From positions 1-58,008 of the forward strand of contig NZ_JAIQZN010000042.1 in NCBI RefSeq assembly GCF_023333585.1: a stretch of 58,008 nt of DNA, read 5' to 3'. The notes beneath the pieces are model-generated. The model saw nothing but the letters and a program-made list of their open reading frames with translations, searched no databases and had not been told where the DNA came from. How positions within the stretch are numbered: position 1 is the stretch's first letter; each line of letters begins with the position of its first letter. The DNA is from Argonema antarcticum A004/B2. GTDB lineage: Bacteria; Cyanobacteriota; Cyanobacteriia; Cyanobacteriales; Aerosakkonemataceae. This document shows, piece after piece, positions 16,662 through 23,920 of this stretch. The translations under genes and the position numbers were made by a program.

Positions 16662-17372
16662 TTAACTAAACCGATACTGCATTCGCGCTGGAATTTTGAG
16701 ATTTTCTTTCAACCCTTCAAAGGTGTAGAATTCCCCTCTCATCCGCACATTGCGAATCAAACTCACAGGCGGCATATTGATTGTGTCATAACTCAAAACC
16801 CGATGGTTAAACATCACATCGATCGGGTTCAAAGGATATGAAAAAGTAAATTCATCCTCCTGATGTCGTTTCGGTTTGGGAAGTTCTTCAACTGTCACTT
16901 CAGCCTTACTTGCCCATTTTCCCAGCCGAATCCACCTCCGTAAAGTTAGAGACTTTTCAGAAATGATGAAAAACTCAAACACACTTTCTGCTGCAATCTC
17001 TTTTGCCCTACCAAAACTGGGAATATTCTTCTGGGTTTTCTCCATCTCAACATGGTAGTTGTTATTCGCATACTTCCAGGTATGGAGAACAGAAGCATGG
17101 TTAACTGCTCTAGCTGGAGTAACGTAAATTCCCTGCTGATTGAGCGGCGTTAAATGCTCCTCATACTTAGGAACTTGTTCGGGACAAAAGTAGCGGTAGG
17201 AATGTTCTTCAGAAACAGTAGTGGAGTAGATTTCGCTATCCACCAATCCCAGCGCATAGCAGAGCGCATAGTTGTGCAAAACTGGTTCTGTTTCGTAGAG
17301 TCTTCCGATTTCGCGAGTAGCGAAGTAAAGGCTGTCGTGCAACTCAATTTGGCAGCGATAAATAATCGTCAT
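16662..17372 (-). CDS. csc1: Type I-D Cascade subunit Csc1 (Cas5d)
   Basis: Cas5-type RAMP subunit that holds the crRNA 5' handle in the type I-D effector. 236 residues opening MTIIYRCQIELHDSLYFATREIGRLYETE, the Csc1 hallmark, with a conserved MFNHRVLSYDTI-type segment near residue 190. It starts five bases after the csc2 stop, in the order cas10d-csc2-csc1-cas6 seen in other cyanobacterial I-D loci such as Synechocystis CRISPR1. Confidence 0.94.
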   Translation of the reverse strand: MTIIYRCQIELHDSLYFATREIGRLYETEPVLHNYALCYALGLVDSEIYSTTVSEEHSYRYFCPEQVPKYEEHLTPLNQQGIYVTPARAVNHASVLHTWKYANNNYHVEMEKTQKNIPSFGRAKEIAAESVFEFFIISEKSLTLRRWIRLGKWASKAEVTVEELPKPKRHQEDEFTFSYPLNPIDVMFNHRVLSYDTINMPPVSLIRNVRMRGEFYTFEGLKENLKIPARMQYRFS

Positions 17373-17377
17373 TACTT

Positions 17378-18370
17378 TTACCCCGCTTTAGCAGCAGCTT
17401 TCTTAGGCTTCTCGATGTGTTTGGCGAAATAGTCTTTGCTTTCTTTCATAGCTTGTTGCAGAATAGCCTTCATTGTCTCTTCATTACCCGCGAGAGTTTT
17501 GACTTCACCTAACATTTCTTTGAAAGCCTCGCCAATAAAACTTGTACGAACAATAAATTCGTCCGACATTAGCGCCTCAATGCCAGTTTTAGCAGCAGAA
17601 ATTACATCATCTTCATTGAGCGGATCGGGTGAATGTAGGCTTCCTTTAGCTTTCATCTGGTCGTAAATTGCTTGAGTCCAGCGCAGATTGCTGACAATTT
17701 CTCCATCAGCAAATACAACTCCAATCAACTCATTACGAACTCGACCAGTTCGAGTTGTCTGCGCTCCATAATGACGAGTCCGTAAAATGTTATTAAAAAC
17801 GTAGAGAAAGCTAGCTTCCGTAGGATCTTTGAGAGTCACGATGCTGGGAAAAAAGACTTGAGGACGAATGTGGTCTTGTTGATTGATCCGGCTTGTCACT
17901 TCCCCTTTGCGACTCATTGTGCCACTTTCATAAGGAGCATTCAAGGTAAATGTTTCGTGGGATTCGTCAAAAGGTGCGATCGAAAACGCTGTATCCACAA
18001 CTACTTTGGACTTTTCCGAGCCAGAGTCACCAATTGCAAACCCATAGATAATGCAATCAGGATTGTTCATCGCAAAATCGACGTTGTACTCGCACTCTTC
18101 TGCGGTCATCAAGCCATAGTTGCGAAGTAGTTCTCGACCAACTAAACGCTCTGGTGTCGATTGCTTGCGCTTGAACATGGAAAGGCGATCGATTACAGTA
18201 GCATCCACAACCCCTGCTCTGACTCGTGCTTTATTTAGTTCTCCATCAGTTTGAAAGAGCGGATAAGATTCAGTAACGCGAACTGTCAGAAAGTGAACGT
18301 ATTTTCCCATTGGCTTATAGGGAATTTCTTTGTGGAAGAACTTGGAATCAACAGTTTTCAGAAAAGTCAT
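17378..18370 (-). CDS. csc2: Type I-D Cascade backbone Csc2 (Cas7d)
   Basis: Cas7-type protein that polymerises along the crRNA spacer. 330 residues. It opens MTFLKTVDSKFFHKEIPYKPMGKYVHFLTVRVTESYPLF-like (residues 1-40), and the conserved NILRTRHYGAQTTRTGRVRN lies near residue 195-215. The C-terminal tail is Lys/Ala rich. It is separated from cas10d by 56 bases with a ribosome-binding site (AGGAGA) just before the ATG. Confidence 0.95.
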   Translation of the reverse strand: MTFLKTVDSKFFHKEIPYKPMGKYVHFLTVRVTESYPLFQTDGELNKARVRAGVVDATVIDRLSMFKRKQSTPERLVGRELLRNYGLMTAEECEYNVDFAMNNPDCIIYGFAIGDSGSEKSKVVVDTAFSIAPFDESHETFTLNAPYESGTMSRKGEVTSRINQQDHIRPQVFFPSIVTLKDPTEASFLYVFNNILRTRHYGAQTTRTGRVRNELIGVVFADGEIVSNLRWTQAIYDQMKAKGSLHSPDPLNEDDVISAAKTGIEALMSDEFIVRTSFIGEAFKEMLGEVKTLAGNEETMKAILQQAMKESKDYFAKHIEKPKKAAAKAG

Positions 18371-18426
18371 GGTAATCTCCTTAAAATTCTGGAAAAGACA
18401 GTAACAACCATTGAAGAGATGTAATT

Positions 18427-18858
18427 TTACTCTTCCTCAGCATTTTCTTCAGGCTTTTTACCTTTAGCCTGATTTTCTTTGTCGTCTTCAAGACGATACA
18501 AGAACTCGCAAGTATCTCGAAGTAAGTTCAACTGACGACCTGCCAGACGAGCGCGAGAACCTGCAAAAGATTTTTCAAACACATCCACCACAAAATATCT
18601 AGCGAAATCTAAAACGGCTTGCCTTTCTTCTTCGCGGTTACTAATAACCCAACGGCCTTCTGCGGTAGAGGCATGAATCCGATCCATGAGTTTGAAAACT
18701 TCAGCAGCAACCGCAGCAATCAATGTTTCGCCTAGAAACACAGTTGAATCTGCTTTGAGAATAGTTTCGGCAGCTAGATCGATCGGTTTCAAAACTGCAT
18801 TTGCTTTTGGATTATATCGTTTATTAGCTCTGTAGAACTTCCGATAAAGTTCAGTCAT
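18427..18858 (-). CDS. Possible internally translated Cas11d small subunit
   Basis: In Synechocystis and other I-D systems the small subunit is made from an internal start inside cas10d. Here an in-frame ATG at 18858 would give 143 residues (MTELYRKFYRANKRYNP, then a helical region with FARYFVVDVFEKSFAGSRARLA), a fitting size. The preceding bases (CCTAAAAAG) are only a weak ribosome-binding site, so the exact start is uncertain. Confidence 0.4.
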   Translation of the reverse strand: MTELYRKFYRANKRYNPKANAVLKPIDLAAETILKADSTVFLGETLIAAVAAEVFKLMDRIHASTAEGRWVISNREEERQAVLDFARYFVVDVFEKSFAGSRARLAGRQLNLLRDTCEFLYRLEDDKENQAKGKKPEENAEEE

Positions 18859-21834
18859 CTTTTTAGGATGATTTAGCGCTGATTTTTCTCCCACAATTAA
18901 TTCCTCCAAGTTGGTGTCAAATTTAGTGTAAGGATCGAAGCAGGGATAGAAGCGATAAGCGTACAGCTTAATTTTTTCTACCCGTGCTGTCTCAATTCCT
19001 CGATCGCGAACCCAACGGTTTAAGTAAGTGAAAACATACAGAGGACTGGTTTCAAAATCTTTCGCCAGTTCCGTAAATTTGCCCCAATTGGCGTCATAGC
19101 CTCCCTTACCTTGCTTGGCATTAACATCGAGATGAATTGCATAGGCAGCAGTTAATACGTTCAGAGGTGCAGAGTATTCTTTATCGTTTTCTGTCCAACC
19201 TTCCAAAATATAGTCAAGCCGGAAACGATCGCGCCCCAGCAACACCCGAAACGCTTGCGGCGCACTGTCAAGAAAGACGCTCTCCTCAAACTCTGCCCCA
19301 TCATTGAAAGGTGGAATAGGTGATTCTGAAACAACAGTTTTGACATCCAAAATCATTGGGAAGGCAAAAGCTAACCAAGCTGGCATTACCCAAGATTCGG
19401 TATCGGTTGGATCTTTCCCCGGTGGCAATGCCATAAAGTAGAATGTCAGCGGTTGGTCGTCGGGATAGGAAAGTTTGAAGGTGCGATCGCGTTTAAAGTC
19501 CGGATCTTTTTCCGGCAGATTTTTCTTACGTTCCAAATCTTCATCAATTAAGAAAGCATCTACAGTTTGATAGCGATCGCGCTCAAGATTAGCCTCCAAA
19601 TCTTTACTGATAAAATGATTGCGAATGCTAGTATCAAAGCGAGTCTGAGCAATACCATTGTAAGCTTTTTGCAGAAACTTATTCGTCTCAGGAGTAAAGT
19701 AATAAGTCGGGTAAAAGTAGAGGTATCGATATTTCCCATCTTCAAATCTCTTCCCAACTGCCTGCGTTTGATTCATCAGAATTTGCCGCAGCATCATTTC
19801 TACACCCGCAATGCTGGAAATGTTCCGCTTGGCATTAGAACCTCCCAACATTTGTTTATTAGTATAAACTTGCGGCGTAAACAAAACAGCAGACTCCATC
19901 TGTTCTGTGACGGTGTAAGCAGAGTGAGAAATTGAGCAAATTAGCTGTCGTCCTCTACCCTGTTTTTTAGCTAACTGATAGCCTGACAATTCCTGTAGGA
20001 ATACTTCAGCAGATGCGGTGGCAGATGTCGCTTTTCCAGGTAACATCACAACTCGCGTTACCCATAGTCGCAAATCCTCCCAACCATCAGGTAATTCGTA
20101 CTGTGAAACGATAGGTTTAATGAGTTGGGAAATGTGTGCGATCGCTTCTTCACAAATTTGACGAAGCTCCTCTGGACTTAAACCAGGATGAGACACCAGA
20201 TACTTTGCTGCTAAGTAGTACCATTCATAGGGAACGCCACCAGTGTTGCCCTTTAGTTTGTGTTCCTTCAGGCTTTCATTAATCCGCTGGATTTCCCGGA
20301 TTGGCGGTAAATACTCTGAGAGGTTCCAAAACTTAGCAATTTCCTCGACAATATCTAAATGAGGTAATTCTGGAAGTTTCTTGTTTTTCTTGCGCTCGGT
20401 TTCGATTCGTTGGACTCGTTCTTCCCAAATTTTACGACTGATTAAATCTCCAAATTCAGCAATTTGGTCAATCCGAATATCGTCATCAAAGGTGAAACTA
20501 TAATCAGCCGACAGAACATCCTGTTGCTGAAATTTGATGAGATTATCGCTACGGCTTTTAGCAACAGAGTTTTTGGTGGGATTTAGAATCCTTAGTGTGG
20601 CGCTAAGGGCAACTTGCATTAAATCTGAGCCATCAAAAAATAGGTTGTAATATTCAGCATATTTCATCCCCTTGCCATCTCTACCAAAGCCTGTTTGTCG
20701 CAGCCGCAGTTGACTTGCACAGAATTCTTTAATCTTGCTTACAACCCGTTTTGGTAAATCTTCAATTTGGACGCAAGGTGAGTCTCGTCGTGCCAAGTAG
20801 ATGACGCCAGTTGGCAGATAAAGTAGTGGCTCGTAGTAGGTGAAATCGTCGGTATTAAGGCTGATGTGCGCCTCCATCAAAGCGTTATTCACTACGTTGG
20901 TGAGTACGCCTCTGTTTTCAGCAATGCTGTGGTAAGTGAATTTCAGTTGTCCATCACTCAGGCTATGAATTAACTCATTTAGTCTTGTATTTTCAGCATC
21001 CTGGGGATGTTTGATAATTGAAGCTAGAGAATCGGCTAAACAAGTTAAGTCTGAAAGAGTGCGGAGAGTGCGATCGCGCAGAACTGGATTTAGCCCAAAC
21101 TCTGAAAAATTCCAGTTAGTATCCCAACGTCGTTGAGCGTTATAAGCGACACAGAGCAAATCATCTAGGTACTCTCGATAGGCTTCTGGTTCATCAGGAT
21201 TGATGAAGCGATCCAAACCTAGCTGACGAACTTTTTCATCAATAATTTGACGATGCTGTTCTAGGGGTAACTTACGACAATCAGCCGGGACATCTGGGAA
21301 TTTTTCAAAATCATGCAGAATAAACCCAGCAATTACCATCCGCCTTTCCAGTTCTCGCACCACTCGCCGCACAGTACTATCGAGTTTTTCTAACCTTTGC
21401 TCAATTAAGTTTGCTGGAAACAATCCATTGAGCAAATGGGTATTGAGCGATTGATCGCCTGCATTATCTCGCCGAACTCTATCTTTTCCTTCGGCTTCAT
21501 TTTTGCGATCGAGTTCATCAAAGTACTTACCTCCTTTTGCTGTAACGCCGATCGCAACCCGTAGCAGATTTGGTAATACATACTCTGCAAAGTCGCTCAT
21601 CACGCGATCTCCAGGATTCTGAGCCTGAATTGCCTCTCGCAATAGCTTGAGGGTTAGTAACTCGCGAGACTGGGATTCGATAGTGCGATCGCTCGTTTCC
21701 TCAAAATCTGAGTTATCACTAGATTTCCAAGCATCATCTTCATCATCAAATCCTTCAGAATTTATATTCTCCTCACTATCCCAAAGAGACAACTGTCGAG
21801 CCTGTTCCCCTGATTTTTTTCCCTTAGTCGCCAT
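18427..21834 (-). CDS. cas10d: Type I-D large subunit Cas10d (Csc3) with HD nuclease
   Basis: Signature protein of type I-D: the large effector subunit, which in this subtype carries the HD nuclease that Cas3 lacks. 1135 residues. The acidic N-terminus is followed by the HD motif in GFILHDFEKFPDVP (about residues 165-180) and a degenerate Cas10 palm with no GGDD signature. The C-terminus is helical, ending in a Lys/Glu tail (KGKKPEENAEEE). The ATG at 21834 lies inside the end of hepT (11-base overlap), so translation is probably coupled to the MNT-HEPN module upstream. Confidence 0.96.
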   Translation of the reverse strand: MATKGKKSGEQARQLSLWDSEENINSEGFDDEDDAWKSSDNSDFEETSDRTIESQSRELLTLKLLREAIQAQNPGDRVMSDFAEYVLPNLLRVAIGVTAKGGKYFDELDRKNEAEGKDRVRRDNAGDQSLNTHLLNGLFPANLIEQRLEKLDSTVRRVVRELERRMVIAGFILHDFEKFPDVPADCRKLPLEQHRQIIDEKVRQLGLDRFINPDEPEAYREYLDDLLCVAYNAQRRWDTNWNFSEFGLNPVLRDRTLRTLSDLTCLADSLASIIKHPQDAENTRLNELIHSLSDGQLKFTYHSIAENRGVLTNVVNNALMEAHISLNTDDFTYYEPLLYLPTGVIYLARRDSPCVQIEDLPKRVVSKIKEFCASQLRLRQTGFGRDGKGMKYAEYYNLFFDGSDLMQVALSATLRILNPTKNSVAKSRSDNLIKFQQQDVLSADYSFTFDDDIRIDQIAEFGDLISRKIWEERVQRIETERKKNKKLPELPHLDIVEEIAKFWNLSEYLPPIREIQRINESLKEHKLKGNTGGVPYEWYYLAAKYLVSHPGLSPEELRQICEEAIAHISQLIKPIVSQYELPDGWEDLRLWVTRVVMLPGKATSATASAEVFLQELSGYQLAKKQGRGRQLICSISHSAYTVTEQMESAVLFTPQVYTNKQMLGGSNAKRNISSIAGVEMMLRQILMNQTQAVGKRFEDGKYRYLYFYPTYYFTPETNKFLQKAYNGIAQTRFDTSIRNHFISKDLEANLERDRYQTVDAFLIDEDLERKKNLPEKDPDFKRDRTFKLSYPDDQPLTFYFMALPPGKDPTDTESWVMPAWLAFAFPMILDVKTVVSESPIPPFNDGAEFEESVFLDSAPQAFRVLLGRDRFRLDYILEGWTENDKEYSAPLNVLTAAYAIHLDVNAKQGKGGYDANWGKFTELAKDFETSPLYVFTYLNRWVRDRGIETARVEKIKLYAYRFYPCFDPYTKFDTNLEELIVGEKSALNHPKKMTELYRKFYRANKRYNPKANAVLKPIDLAAETILKADSTVFLGETLIAAVAAEVFKLMDRIHASTAEGRWVISNREEERQAVLDFARYFVVDVFEKSFAGSRARLAGRQLNLLRDTCEFLYRLEDDKENQAKGKKPEENAEEE

Positions 21835-22270
21835 TTTCCACCTCTAGTGAATCTAAATATTCTGTCACCTGTCTTTGATAAACCGGATAATGCTGCAAAG
21901 CTCTCGGAATTGCCGCGTGAACTTGTACTGGATCTATCTGTTCGTAAAGGTGAACCAGTCGATTTCGCAAACTTCCCGAAGCTGCCAATATTTCTGCCAA
22001 CTCAGTTGTAACAATACCTTGGCGGCTAATTTCTATAAAGCTTGCATAGTTACTTTCTGGCGGTTCTATTCCTAATTGTTTCAGCAAGTACCGATTAACG
22101 TCTATTGCTACCTGAATTATTAGCTGCAACAATCTTTCTACAATTAACTGCTTGTCATCATCAGCCAGATATTCTTCCAACGTCACAGACTCAAAACGCT
22201 TCAGGTTATTTAGATAGTTCATCATTGCATCTAGTTTACTTAAAACTATCGCTGGCTCAATTGCTGTCAT
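21824..22270 (-). CDS. hepT: HepT-like HEPN ribonuclease toxin
   Basis: HEPN-domain toxin of the MntA-HepT type; known members cut RNA and are silenced when MntA adenylylates the motif tyrosine. The all-helical sequence carries the active-site motif R-x4-H-x-Y as RNRLVHLY near residue 105-112, intact, so activity is expected. I chose the ATG at 22270 because it overlaps the mntA stop as ATGA; an ATG at 22279 is also open. The 3' end overlaps cas10d by 11 bases. The module is thus embedded in the cas operon rather than merely adjacent. Confidence 0.88.
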   Translation of the reverse strand: MTAIEPAIVLSKLDAMMNYLNNLKRFESVTLEEYLADDDKQLIVERLLQLIIQVAIDVNRYLLKQLGIEPPESNYASFIEISRQGIVTTELAEILAASGSLRNRLVHLYEQIDPVQVHAAIPRALQHYPVYQRQVTEYLDSLEVENGD

Positions 22271-22719
22271 ACTCCCCACCTTTGCAAATTTTTCTCAAGT
22301 TTCTGGCGTAGCTCTCTGCGAATTGCGGTCATTTCTATATCGCTCTTGAAAGCTTTTTTCTGAAAAGCTGTAAATTCACCCGGTTCTTTCTCATATAAGA
22401 GTTTGCCGTCACGAGCAACAAAGTGAGCAATTAGAGGCGAGCAATTATTCAACTCAACAACATCAATTTTTTCTTGATTAATTTCCCAAAGCTCACCAAG
22501 CAGTTGAGATACTTCAAACCAAGCCCAAGCATTATCTTTTATGTAAGTCTTACGGACTTCTTCATCGTAAAGAGCGGCAAAATCCCAGTCACTATTAGCA
22601 TGGATATCACCTCTGGCGCGAGAACCGAATATAACCAGCATTTTGAGATAAGGGATTTTCTCTGGTAGTTGTGGAGAAAGTGCCTTAAGTTTTTCCAATG
22701 TTAGCGTATTGTTAGGCAT
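22267..22719 (-). CDS. mntA: MntA-like nucleotidyltransferase antitoxin
   Basis: Minimal nucleotidyltransferase expected to neutralise HepT by attaching AMP. The family motif is intact: GSRARGDIHANSDWDFA (residues 32-48, Gly-Ser and the two Asp of SDWD), and a third acidic position is in KIDVVELN. 150 residues, usual size. The gene starts 23 bases after orf139 and its stop overlaps the hepT start. Confidence 0.9.
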   Translation of the reverse strand: MPNNTLTLEKLKALSPQLPEKIPYLKMLVIFGSRARGDIHANSDWDFAALYDEEVRKTYIKDNAWAWFEVSQLLGELWEINQEKIDVVELNNCSPLIAHFVARDGKLLYEKEPGEFTAFQKKAFKSDIEMTAIRRELRQKLEKNLQRWGV

Positions 22720-22742
22720 TTTGAGATTCGGTTGAATGGAAA

Positions 22743-23162
22743 TTACTTTTGTGTCAGTTCAAGTAACTGATACCGCTCGATATACTCTAGAGTGAGTAAA
22801 CGAATGTAGTCTAGAAGCTCGAAGAACTGCTTAATTTTGGGATACTTATCTCCTGAGTTGCGATACCAATCGACAATGCAATCGATATCGAAGATACTTA
22901 GCTGGTGTAAGTGAGCGATCGCTTCACGAGGTTCTTGGCGTGTATAGCCATAAGAAGCAATCTGGCTGACGTATCCGTAAATATAAGTTGAAAGAAGTTC
23001 TAGTTGGCTCCAAACGGTGTATTCTTGTTCCGATTCTTTTTCTGTTTCCCATAGCTTACGTCGTTCATCTTTCATGGCTTTTTCGTAAGTGAACAAACGA
23101 GCTTTAAGCTCAGAAAGCCGATTGCGCTCAAAGATTTCAGCTTCATTTTGCTTCATGTTCAT
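22743..23162 (-). CDS. Unknown 139-residue helical protein heading the operon
   Basis: I do not recognise the family. The N-terminal third is charged and helical (FERNRLSELKARLFTYEKAMKDERR), and the rest is aromatic-rich (YIYGYVSQIASYGYTRQEP; DIDCIVDWYRNSGDKYPKIKQFFELLDYI). No membrane segment. It heads the run orf139-mntA-hepT-cas10d, 23 bases before mntA, so it may belong to the MNT-HEPN module or to the I-D system. ATG at 23162 or 23156; no strong ribosome-binding site seen. Confidence 0.7.
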   Translation of the reverse strand: MNMKQNEAEIFERNRLSELKARLFTYEKAMKDERRKLWETEKESEQEYTVWSQLELLSTYIYGYVSQIASYGYTRQEPREAIAHLHQLSIFDIDCIVDWYRNSGDKYPKIKQFFELLDYIRLLTLEYIERYQLLELTQK

Positions 23163-23283
23163 AACCTGAGTTTAAATGAATGTTTTAGTGAGTGGTAAGG
23201 AGAGGGAAGCTTTAGTAGAATTCGCTGCTTTAGGTTTGTTCTTTTGTTAAGTGCTTAACCAGCCATCTGCTATCAAGTCTTGC

Positions 23284-23345
23284 TTTATAGCTTCTGGGGG
23301 TTGAGATTACTTACGCCTGAACTTAACGCCGCAAGCTGCTGATTA
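23284..23345 (-). promoter_or_regulatory. Candidate operon promoter with spacer-like site
   Basis: On the minus strand a -10-like TATAAA lies at 23289-23284, about 120 bases before orf139; the -35 is weak. Just upstream, 23309-23342 resembles the spacer of the pseudo-array at 23806-23918: 26 of 34 positions match, including a 10-base run CTGAACTTAA. Bound by a crRNA complex, this site would cover the -35 region. The bases 5' of the site are ATT, not the GTN PAM described for type I-D. Confidence 0.4.
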
Positions 23346-23393
23346 GCTTCCCTCCTTTGCCCACCCTCTCCCTTAGAGAGCGATAAAATTCAG

Positions 23394-23618
23394 TTAAGCC
23401 TTCAGTAATCGGTATCTGTGTTGGAGACCGACTCGTTCCGTAATAATGGGATAGCCTTTAGCTCGTGCTTTATCCACAGGATCTCCAAAACGCCAGCCTA
23501 CCTTCACAGCGAGTTCATCGCCCCAATGCCATTCGCCGTCCGACAGGACTTCAATCAACAGATCAACCTTTGTTTTCTTGAGTCTTTGCATTTTTGTCTC
23601 CTTGACAATATTTGACAT
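23394..23618 (-). CDS. Small winged-helix-like protein
   Basis: A 74-residue basic protein: KTKVDLLIEVLSDGEWHWGDELA then VGWRFGDPVDKARAKGYPI and HRYRLLKA. The pattern of two helices, a turn and a short wing suggests a DNA-binding winged helix, but no named family is certain. A start at the second Met (23591) is possible. It lies between the cas3 end and the orf139 promoter on the same strand and could regulate either. Confidence 0.6.
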   Translation of the reverse strand: MSNIVKETKMQRLKKTKVDLLIEVLSDGEWHWGDELAVKVGWRFGDPVDKARAKGYPIITERVGLQHRYRLLKA

Positions 23619-23805
23619 CCGACTCCTTCAAGCCAACAACTTGCTCTGCTGCTGGCTTTGGGGGTCGCATAATCAGAAGCTAACCTAAGCGATAGCCGAT
23701 TGCAAGACAGTAAGTTCATGAGTTACTTAACCAGTCAAATAAGTCAGCAGTTGATGGTGATTAATGTACAATAGACCTAAAAGCGACGGAACCCGATCCG
23801 CTCGG
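23619..23805 (+). promoter_or_regulatory. Gap before the pseudo-array; weak promoter candidate
   Basis: No gene is seen. On the plus strand TGTACAAT (-10-like TACAAT at 23767-23772) lies about 35 bases before the first degenerate repeat and would allow transcription of the pseudo-array; no matching -35 at 17 bases is seen. CCGATCCGCTCGG at about 23794-23806 can form a small hairpin. Confidence 0.3.
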
Positions 23806-23918
23806 AGGGTAAGGGTATTAAATCCCTTTTAGGGATTGAAACAAATACGTCTGAACTTAATGGCGTAAGCTGTTTACTTCTCCGTCGAACTCTTAAAATC
23901 CCTTTCAGGGATTGAAAC
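23806..23918 (+). CRISPR. One-spacer pseudo-array beside cas3
   Basis: Two degenerate repeats, read on the plus strand, flank one 39-base spacer-like stretch. Repeat 1 (23806-23842) keeps AAATCCCTTTTAGGGATTGAAAC; repeat 2 (23882-23918) keeps AAAATCCCTTTCAGGGATT followed by GAAAC. Both retain the hairpin and the ATTGAAAC handle of the main array, while the 5' third of each has diverged. Repeat length (37) and spacing fit the main array. The spacer (23843-23881) resembles 23309-23342. The unit lies opposite in strand to cas3 and stops two bases short of the cas3 stop codon. Confidence 0.75.
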
Positions 23919-23920
23919 CC

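Noticed and set aside
18427-21834. A type III reading of Cas10d
   Set aside because: No GGDD palm motif, and the neighbours csc1 and csc2 define type I-D.
23312-23342. A canonical type I-D protospacer at the operon promoter
   Set aside because: The flank is ATT rather than GTN and the match is partial, so interference is not claimed; only a regulatory reading is proposed.
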